Shown piece after piece: positions 17,495-24,287 of a DNA stretch of 36,060 nucleotides. Position 1 is the first letter of the stretch. Every line of letters begins with the position of its first letter. The stretch lies in assembly GCA_003661365.1 (NCBI GenBank), contig QMVZ01000002.1, positions 1-36,060 of the forward strand. The letters run 5' to 3'. This DNA comes from Thermoproteota archaeon (GTDB taxonomy: Archaea; Korarchaeota; Korarchaeia; Korarchaeales; Korarchaeaceae). The notes under the pieces were generated by a model. That model did no database searches, was not told the origin of the DNA, and saw only the letters and a program-made list of their open reading frames with translations. Both the position numbers and the translations under genes were made by a program.

Positions 17495-18691
17495 TTGAAA
17501 ACAAAGAAAATTCTGATCTTAGGGGCAGGTGCTGCTGGAACCATAGTAGCCAACAAGTTAGCTAGAGATTTGAGAAGAGAAATTGCTAGAGACGAGGTCG
17601 AAATTACAATACTTGACAAGAGCGATATGAACATTAATCAGGCAGGATTTACCTTTGTTCCATTTGGATTTTACACCCCAGACGACATAAGAAGGCCTAG
17701 GAGAAAACTCATCAGCCCGAGAGTTAAAGCAATATTCGGAGAAGATGGAGAAGTAGCCCGGGTTGACCTAGAAAACAGGGAAGTAACAGTTAAGAGCGGG
17801 AAAAAATATTTCTATGATTACCTGTTAATCGCTACTGGTTGCACGCAGGACGTAGAGAGTGTTCCGGGGCTTTCTAAGGATTTCAACACGTTTTATACCT
17901 CATTAGAAGATACATTAAGGCTTAAAGAGTCATTACAAACGTTGTCAAAGGGAAAAATAGTCGTATTGACGATAAAAATGCCCATCCCATGCCCAGGAGC
18001 TCCAGCCAAATTCACAGTCTTGCTGGATGATTACCTGAGGTATGTCAAGCGTGCTCGAGAGAACTTTGATATCACATTTCTGTGGCCCATACCTACTGTA
18101 GGACCGCCTCCCTATAACTCAAACATAACCAAGGCTTTTGAGGAGAGGAAAATAAACGACGTAAGGGAGTTTAAGTTCTCGGAAATAGATGCGGAGAAAA
18201 AGGAAGTGGTGTCCGCTGACGGAGAGAGAATAAAATATGATTTCTTAGTCACCATACCCCCTCACAAGGGCATAAAGGCCTTATATGACTCCGGAATAAC
18301 CGACGAGAACGGATGGGTTCCAGCGGACAAATACACCCTGCAATACAAAAAATCTGAAACCGAGAAACACGATGAGGTCTACGTTGCAGGAGACGCGGGA
18401 CCTCTAGAGATCCTTAAAACGGGTGTAACAGCCCACTATCAAGCGTTTACAGTTGCTCAAAACTTAATATATGACGTTCTGGGAACGGGTGATAAAGTAC
18501 ACTACCTAGGAAACGTGGGTTGCCCATACGTAGGGTCCACACTAACTCCTGATTCAAGGGGCAAAGCATTCCTTGCAGTGTGGTCATACGGACTTAAACC
18601 CAGACCATTCGTGCCTACGGAGGCGGGATGGTACTTCTATCGCATGTACTACTACATATACTGGGATCTAACCGTAAAAGCAATTATTTGA
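17495..18691 (+). CDS. FAD-dependent pyridine nucleotide-disulfide oxidoreductase, sulfide:quinone oxidoreductase-like (ORF track start 17432; preferred TTG 17495)
   Basis: KKILILGAGAAGTIVANKLA Rossmann; YDYLLIATGCTQD; IPCPGAPAKFT and GNVGCPYVGS cysteine contexts; VYVAGDAGPL. SD-like GGTGAT before TTG 17495. Confidence 0.82.
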   Translation: MKTKKILILGAGAAGTIVANKLARDLRREIARDEVEITILDKSDMNINQAGFTFVPFGFYTPDDIRRPRRKLISPRVKAIFGEDGEVARVDLENREVTVKSGKKYFYDYLLIATGCTQDVESVPGLSKDFNTFYTSLEDTLRLKESLQTLSKGKIVVLTIKMPIPCPGAPAKFTVLLDDYLRYVKRARENFDITFLWPIPTVGPPPYNSNITKAFEERKINDVREFKFSEIDAEKKEVVSADGERIKYDFLVTIPPHKGIKALYDSGITDENGWVPADKYTLQYKKSETEKHDEVYVAGDAGPLEILKTGVTAHYQAFTVAQNLIYDVLGTGDKVHYLGNVGCPYVGSTLTPDSRGKAFLAVWSYGLKPRPFVPTEAGWYFYRMYYYIYWDLTVKAII

Positions 18692-18692
18692 G

Positions 18693-19070
18693 GTGAGATT
18701 TATGGAAAAATCGGGAAAGGAATCTGTTTCATTGAGTTTACATCTCGAAGAGCCCGATTTAGAGGCTCTAATAGAGATCTTAAGCATTTATAGGATAATT
18801 CGAGACATGCTGAACGACCAGCTGATAAAGGACGTATCTTACATTGCATCAAGCCTGCTTAAGCTTGTGAACGTCGTTTCAAGCACGGACCTCATCGAAA
18901 TACTGGAAAGGGGTCTTCAAGACCCTGAGTTGGACAAAGCCCTGCTAAATCCGCCTAAAATAGGTTTAACAGGACTTCTAAGCGCTTTAAGGGACGAAGA
19001 TTTTCAGAAAGGAATGGGTATAGTAGTTGCACTTCTTAAGGCAATAGGAAAAGCTTCAATCACTCAGTAA
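18693..19070 (+). CDS. DUF1641-family protein
   Basis: LEALIEILSIYRIIRDMLNDQLI...VSSTDLIEILERGLQDPELDKALLNPPKIGLTGLLSALRDEDFQKGMGIVVALLKAIG; follows the SQR-like gene directly. Confidence 0.75.
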   Translation: MRFMEKSGKESVSLSLHLEEPDLEALIEILSIYRIIRDMLNDQLIKDVSYIASSLLKLVNVVSSTDLIEILERGLQDPELDKALLNPPKIGLTGLLSALRDEDFQKGMGIVVALLKAIGKASITQ

Positions 19071-19095
19071 TGAGCTCAAGTATACACTTACCCAC

Positions 19096-19135
19096 TACAC
19101 TCTTTTTTATTTCTCTTTTATTTTTTCTTTTTCAG
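19096..19135 (+). terminator. T-rich archaeal-type terminator after the SQR-like/DUF1641 unit
   Basis: Serial oligo-T tracts CTCTTTTTTATTTCTCTTTTATTTTTTCTTTTTC just after the stop codon. Confidence 0.6.
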
Positions 19136-19326
19136 AGAGCAGGGTTATAGATTCTTCATAGCCGCATTTCACACACAAGATTAATGCAACATCAGTTTAA
19201 GTTACATAGAAAACAGTTTGAATTCCATCATCATTGTCCTCAGGCTCACTAAGGTCGGTTTCACCTTCATCTCTCCTTCAATAGTGGAAAAATCACTTCT
19301 GGCTACATTCTGAATCATTATATAAT

Positions 19327-19342
19327 AATTTGTTTACAAATT
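19327..19342. promoter_or_regulatory. Inverted repeat AATTTGT-TT-ACAAATT between TATA (about 19319-19326) and the ATG of the Lrp-family gene
   Basis: Perfect 7-bp arms with 2-nt spacer, 6 nt upstream of ATG 19349; fits an autoregulatory operator. Confidence 0.55.
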
Positions 19343-19348
19343 GTAGCA

Positions 19349-19933
19349 ATGGATCGGATTGATCTAAGCATAATAGAAGAACTGAGAAAGGACGGCAGAC
19401 TCAGCCTATCTGATCTGGGAAGAAAGATAGGTATGAGCCATGTAGCGATCCGTAGAAGGCTTAAGAGACTTATAGAAAGCAAGATTATGAGAGTTTCTAC
19501 TGAATTGAACGTCAAGACATTTGAATTCAAGTTAGCGATGGTAATGATGGAAGTTGAAACCTACGAAAAGTTGACTGAACTTGTCAGCACTTACATAAAG
19601 TGTCCTAGAACACTAATGATCCTCCATTGCCTAGGGGGTTTCAACTTACTTGCAATGATGTGGGCGGAAAATGATGATACTCTTAGAAGCGTCCTCGATT
19701 CTTGCTCTATAAGGACTAGAGAAGGTGTTAGAAGATCAGAGGTATGCGTAGGTGAGCTGTTACATCCCGAGTACCTTTCAATACCAATAGTTTCCTCTTC
19801 TGATCTGGAAATTTCTCCGTGTGGCCTAGATTGCAGCGGATGTAGGAGGTATCAGGAGGACAAGTGCCTAGGCTGCCCGACAACACGTAGATATAGGGGA
19901 ATTGAAAATCTTATATCTACCGATCCCGTTTGA
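19349..19933 (+). CDS. Lrp/AsnC-family transcription regulator with C-terminal Cys-rich motif
   Basis: IDLSIIEELRKDGRLSLSDLGRKIGMSHVAIRRRLKRLIESKIM wHTH; C-terminus CGLDCSGCRRYQEDKCLGCP. Confidence 0.87.
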   Translation: MDRIDLSIIEELRKDGRLSLSDLGRKIGMSHVAIRRRLKRLIESKIMRVSTELNVKTFEFKLAMVMMEVETYEKLTELVSTYIKCPRTLMILHCLGGFNLLAMMWAENDDTLRSVLDSCSIRTREGVRRSEVCVGELLHPEYLSIPIVSSSDLEISPCGLDCSGCRRYQEDKCLGCPTTRRYRGIENLISTDPV

Positions 19934-20053
19934 AGATTTGAGAGCCATTCTATGCATATACAAGCCATCTTTGGGAAGAAAGATCATCGGCTTTCAACTT
20001 CCTCCGCATTAGCTCATCGAAACCCGTCCACATAATTACTTATAACTAAACAA

Positions 20054-20866
20054 GTGAAGGTCGAAATTGTGTTGAGAGTAATTGCCTGTGCTAAGTATGC
20101 TGTTGATGTAAGTGAGCTTAGGTTTGATCCGTCAACAGGAGAGCCTATACTGGCCGGAGCAAAGATGAAGCTCAGCGATGTCGATAAAAGAGCGATAGAG
20201 GAAGCCATTAGACTAAAGGAAAAGCACGGCGGACATGTGACTGTCTTGACAGTTGGTCCAGAGAGCGCGAAGATGGGACTCAGAGAAGCCCTTGCAATGG
20301 GCGCAGACGAAGCCTATTTGCTCGTCGATCCCTTGTTCGAGGGCGTAGATACGCTTGTAACATCCCTCGTTCTAAAGAAAGCCATCGAAAAACTGGAAGG
20401 ATTTGACCTGATAATTTGCGGAGAAGCTACGAGCGATGGTTACTCCTCACTAGTAGGCCCCAGATTAGCTGGATTGCTAGGAATTCCCCAGGTAGCTTAC
20501 GTAAAAAGGATTGTAGAGGTAAAAGACGGTTCAATAGTAGTCGAGAGAGATCTAGAGGATGGATATGAGGTTGTGGAGGTCAAATTGCCAGCTTTACTCA
20601 CAGTAACGAGGGAAATAAATGAGCCAAGAATTCCACCTCTGCCAGCGATAATGAGGGCTTCTAAGAAGCCCATGAAAATGCTGAGTGCCTCTGAACTTGG
20701 CATACCCAGCGAATTACTCGGTCAAGATGGCTCAGCAGTACAAATCTTAGAGGCTAAAGCTCCTGAGATAAAGAGGAAGGGAGTCATATTTGAGGAAATG
20801 CCAGCAGACGAAGCAGCGAGAAAACTTGTAGAAGCTTTGATTAGGGAGGGAGTTCTAGGTGGCTGA
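20054..20866 (+). CDS. etfB: Electron transfer flavoprotein beta subunit (GTG 20054 or GTG 20069)
   Basis: RVIACAKYAVDVSELRFDPSTGEPIL...GGHVTVLTVGPESAKMGLREALAMGADEAYLLVD...CGEATSDGYSSLVGPRLAGLLGIPQVAYV. Confidence 0.92.
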   Translation: MKVEIVLRVIACAKYAVDVSELRFDPSTGEPILAGAKMKLSDVDKRAIEEAIRLKEKHGGHVTVLTVGPESAKMGLREALAMGADEAYLLVDPLFEGVDTLVTSLVLKKAIEKLEGFDLIICGEATSDGYSSLVGPRLAGLLGIPQVAYVKRIVEVKDGSIVVERDLEDGYEVVEVKLPALLTVTREINEPRIPPLPAIMRASKKPMKMLSASELGIPSELLGQDGSAVQILEAKAPEIKRKGVIFEEMPADEAARKLVEALIREGVLGG

Positions 20867-21827
20867 AAACGAGGTTTGGGTCTACTCAGAAAATAAGAAC
20901 GTTTGTCTTGAGCTTTTAACGGCTGGAAAAGAATTATCAGAGAAGCTGAATGTTCCTTTAGCCTCACTTGTCTTGGGACACGGAGTAAAGGATGTGGCTG
21001 AAGAGCTGTCTGAACACGGACCAAATAAGATCTATCTCATAGATCATGCTTCCCTAGAAAGATTCGATTCTATGTCTTATGCTGCAGCCATTGAAACCAT
21101 TGTTAAACAGGAAAAACCCAAGATATTGCTCATCGGGGCAACTAAAAGAGGAAAAGAGTTGGCTGGAAGGCTGGCAGCCAGGCTCAATGCTGGTTGTATG
21201 TCGGAATGCACAGAAGTTGACATAGGCGATGATGGGAGCGTCATAGCGAAACGTGCAGCTTATGCTGGAATGGCAGTAGCTACTGAGAAATGTAAGAGCA
21301 CCCCAGCAATAGTTTTGCTGAAGCCAGGGAGGTATGAAAAGGCCCCGTCTGGAGGCAAAGGGGAAATTGTTGAACTCAGCTTGGAGATACCTGAGCCAAG
21401 CCTAAAACTCATCGAATTCAAGCCAAAGGAAATCAAAGCTGTTAGAGTAGAGGAAGCAGAGGTCGTAGTGCTTGGAGGAAGAGGTATAAAGAAGAGAGAA
21501 GACTTTCAGATGCTGGAGCAACTGGCTGAAATGCTTGGAGGGTGTGTGGGATGCACAAGACCAATTGCAGCTGATCTGGGATGGTACACAGAATGGGTTG
21601 GCCTTTCAGGAGTAGCAATAAAGCCAAAGCTCTACATAGGGGTTGGAGTTTCCGGAGCAATACAACACGTCGCAGGCATAAAAGACTCCAAGGTCATAGT
21701 AGCGATAAACAAAGATCCAGAGGCCCCGATCTTCAAGTCTGCAGATTACGGCATTGTAGGAGACCTCTATGAAGTTATTCCAGAACTGATAAAGGCATTA
21801 AAAGAAGTCTCTAAGAAAGAGGGATGA
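20859..21827 (+). CDS. etfA: Electron transfer flavoprotein alpha subunit
   Basis: C-terminal FAD domain: [72 protein letters not shown]...[31 protein letters not shown]. Confidence 0.94.
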   Translation: MAENEVWVYSENKNVCLELLTAGKELSEKLNVPLASLVLGHGVKDVAEELSEHGPNKIYLIDHASLERFDSMSYAAAIETIVKQEKPKILLIGATKRGKELAGRLAARLNAGCMSECTEVDIGDDGSVIAKRAAYAGMAVATEKCKSTPAIVLLKPGRYEKAPSGGKGEIVELSLEIPEPSLKLIEFKPKEIKAVRVEEAEVVVLGGRGIKKREDFQMLEQLAEMLGGCVGCTRPIAADLGWYTEWVGLSGVAIKPKLYIGVGVSGAIQHVAGIKDSKVIVAINKDPEAPIFKSADYGIVGDLYEVIPELIKALKEVSKKEG

Positions 21828-22090
21828 GTTAACTCTAGATATGCCTCTTCCCTCTTCTCTTTTTCTTTGGACGTAAAAGTGCTGCGGGTAGGCTCGAGTA
21901 TATTTTTCTAGCGCAGGAAAGATGTCTCTTCCAAAGCGATGTCTCTAAAGTCTGAAATTGAGGCATATAAGATTACGGGAAGAATTGAAAGAGTAAAGGG
22001 GATAGAAGAAGTCTCAAGAAAAAAGAAGAAGGGGTAAGAAAAATCGGCTTGAATGCTTCACATCTCTGCTTTTCCTATCCATTTGTAAAT

Positions 22091-23323
22091 CTATCCTGGC
22101 CTGACGTATTCTGCCCCTATTACATCGCGAGCTATGATGTATCTCATGATGTTCTGAGCTCCTTCTGCTCCTATCACGTAGGAGAAGGTTCCTAACCAAC
22201 CTCTGAAGATTGGGCACTCCCTTGTGTAGCCGTATGCTCCATGCCACTTCATGACCTCTTCGTATATGTCTGCAGCAACCTCTGGTCCCATCATCTTTGC
22301 CATAGCAACAGGAACGTTAAGGTCTCTGGGGCTATAGGCTGGGTTCTTGTGAATGTATATTTGGTCAGCGAGCCAAGCAGCCTTATAAACTATTAGCCTT
22401 GCGGCTTCTAGCCTTGCATAAAGTTCTGCAAACTTGAAGTTAACTCCTTGGAAGCTAGATATGTACCTTCCGAATAGTTTCCTCACTCTAAACCATTCTT
22501 TGGCCTGATCAAGGGCCCACCTAGCAGAACCTATGGCTGCTGCTGCTACGAGTATCCTTGCTACGTTAAAGCCCTCCATATTTATGTAAAAGCCCTTGTT
22601 CTCATCTCCAATCCTGTATTTGTCGTCTACCTCAACATCGTTGAGCATGAATCCTCCGCAGGAGATTCCTGCCCTCCCTATATCCTCATAATAGGTTGGC
22701 TCAAAGCCCTTAACTATCTCTCCATCCTTCTTGGCCAAGAACGCAAATGTAGTAAGGGATCTATGCCCAGCTTCCTTTGGACCAGTCCTCGCGATTAGGA
22801 AGAACCCTCCTCCCCAGGGAAGTTCTAAGGTCTCCTTTACCCCGCTTATATAGGCTTTTTCTCCATTAAAAATCCATTTTCCATTTTCTTTTCTAGCAGT
22901 AACCCTTGTACCAGCGATATCTGAGCCCCCTTGGGGTTCAGTTGTTGCAATTCCAAAGAAAGCTTCACCAGCAGCTACCTTTGGTAAAATCTCTGATTTG
23001 GCTTCTTCACTTCCATAAAGGTCAAGTAACATGGGCCATCCATTTACAAGAAGGGTGTAAACTGGAATAGCTATTGAAGGATCGTAATAAGCCATTTCAT
23101 CAACAGCTATGGCAGCCATAGTGAGCGTTCCGCCCATCCCTCCATATTCTTCCCTTACTGGGATGCAAAAGAGTCCTTGCTGTCCCATCGTTTTAATCAG
23201 ATCTACTGGTGTTCCTTTTCTAGCTTCGTCAATTTCTATCCATCTTGGGGCTATATACTTCTCGCAGAATTCCTTAACACTGCTCCTAAACAATTCCTCT
23301 TCTTCTGAGAAACTGAAGTCCAT
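22091..23323 (-). CDS. Acyl-CoA dehydrogenase (ORF track to 23368; likely ATG 23323, MDFSFSEEEELFRSSV)
   Basis: GIATTEPQGGSDIAGTRVTARKENGKWIFNGEKAYISG, FGRYISSFQGVNFKFAELYARLEAARLI, WHGAYGYTRECPIFRGWLGTFSYVIGAEGAQNIMRYIIARDVIG. Confidence 0.94.
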   Translation of the reverse strand: MDFSFSEEEELFRSSVKEFCEKYIAPRWIEIDEARKGTPVDLIKTMGQQGLFCIPVREEYGGMGGTLTMAAIAVDEMAYYDPSIAIPVYTLLVNGWPMLLDLYGSEEAKSEILPKVAAGEAFFGIATTEPQGGSDIAGTRVTARKENGKWIFNGEKAYISGVKETLELPWGGGFFLIARTGPKEAGHRSLTTFAFLAKKDGEIVKGFEPTYYEDIGRAGISCGGFMLNDVEVDDKYRIGDENKGFYINMEGFNVARILVAAAAIGSARWALDQAKEWFRVRKLFGRYISSFQGVNFKFAELYARLEAARLIVYKAAWLADQIYIHKNPAYSPRDLNVPVAMAKMMGPEVAADIYEEVMKWHGAYGYTRECPIFRGWLGTFSYVIGAEGAQNIMRYIIARDVIGAEYVRPG

Positions 23324-23442
23324 GGTGACCCCGTGCTCTTTGTCGGGATTAATTAAATTTTTTTCCAAGTTAATAAGAGAGCACTTTGATCGGAATTTCC
23401 GGATGTAGCCTTTTTGAATTCAAAATTACATTATAATTGATA

Positions 23443-23475
23443 AAAAACCTCTTTTTCGTGAGAAAAGAGGTTTTT
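23443..23475 (-). terminator. Hairpin terminator candidate between methyltransferase 3' end and acyl-CoA dehydrogenase 5' end
   Basis: Perfect 13-bp inverted repeat AAAAACCTCTTTT-(7 nt)-AAAAGAGGTTTTT with flanking T run. Confidence 0.7.
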
Positions 23476-23530
23476 AAGGGAGTTTAATCACATAATGCTT
23501 CATATATGACGTTTTATGCTTTTGCTAAGG

Positions 23531-24121
23531 TCATCTATTCTGAGCTAGAATTCTGTAATGGAGGAGATTATGTCCTACCCAAGGAGCATTAAACTCCTCT
23601 ACTTCTATGATCTCAAAGAAGGGGGTTATTAACCAATCTAGTTCCTCTCTGGGAATTCCATACTCCTTACTCTTCTCAGACAAAGTTTCTATAAACAAGT
23701 ATCCTTTTGGTTTCAGCACTCTTGATAGCTCTGCTATGTATCTCCTCCTTGCCTTAACGAAGTTAATTGTGTTTATGTCTATGGCTGCATCGAAGAATTC
23801 GTTCCTGAACTCCATTTGAGATACGTCACCAACTTCAAACCAGATCTTTTCTAGTAATCCTTCCCTTTCAGCCCACTCTCTAGCCTTATCTATAGCAACA
23901 GCCGAGATGTCGAGACCATAGACCCTAAACCCTTGTTTCGCTAGATAAATACTGTTTCTTCCCTCTCCACAACCAGAGTCCAGTACAATGGCTTCTGACA
24001 TCTCTTTGCTCTTTAAGAACTCTGCGAAGCGAACCACACCCGGTGAAGGAGCATGTCCCCACATAAGTTTACCCTTTTCCGCATAGAAATCCAGATACAT
24101 TCTGTCGAATAGCGAGTCCAA
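23531..24121 (-). CDS. Class I SAM-dependent methyltransferase
   Basis: AIVLDSGCGEGRNSIYLAKQGFRVYGLDISAVAIDKARE (motif I), FFDAAIDINTINFV, LSRVLKPKGYLFIETLS. Confidence 0.9.
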   Translation of the reverse strand: MDSLFDRMYLDFYAEKGKLMWGHAPSPGVVRFAEFLKSKEMSEAIVLDSGCGEGRNSIYLAKQGFRVYGLDISAVAIDKAREWAEREGLLEKIWFEVGDVSQMEFRNEFFDAAIDINTINFVKARRRYIAELSRVLKPKGYLFIETLSEKSKEYGIPREELDWLITPFFEIIEVEEFNAPWVGHNLLHYRILAQNR

Positions 24122-24287
24122 TGCCTCTCAGCGGAAATGTGTTTTGCATTAATAAAACTATTCCACCGTGATATCTCTTCCAAGGAATCGTTAAGACAAT
24201 CCTGAGATTATCTTTTCTGTTTGAGTTCGTTTGATAAATGGCGAAATTTGTTGGTTTACCATTCACTTAATGAATTCTATAACCCAT

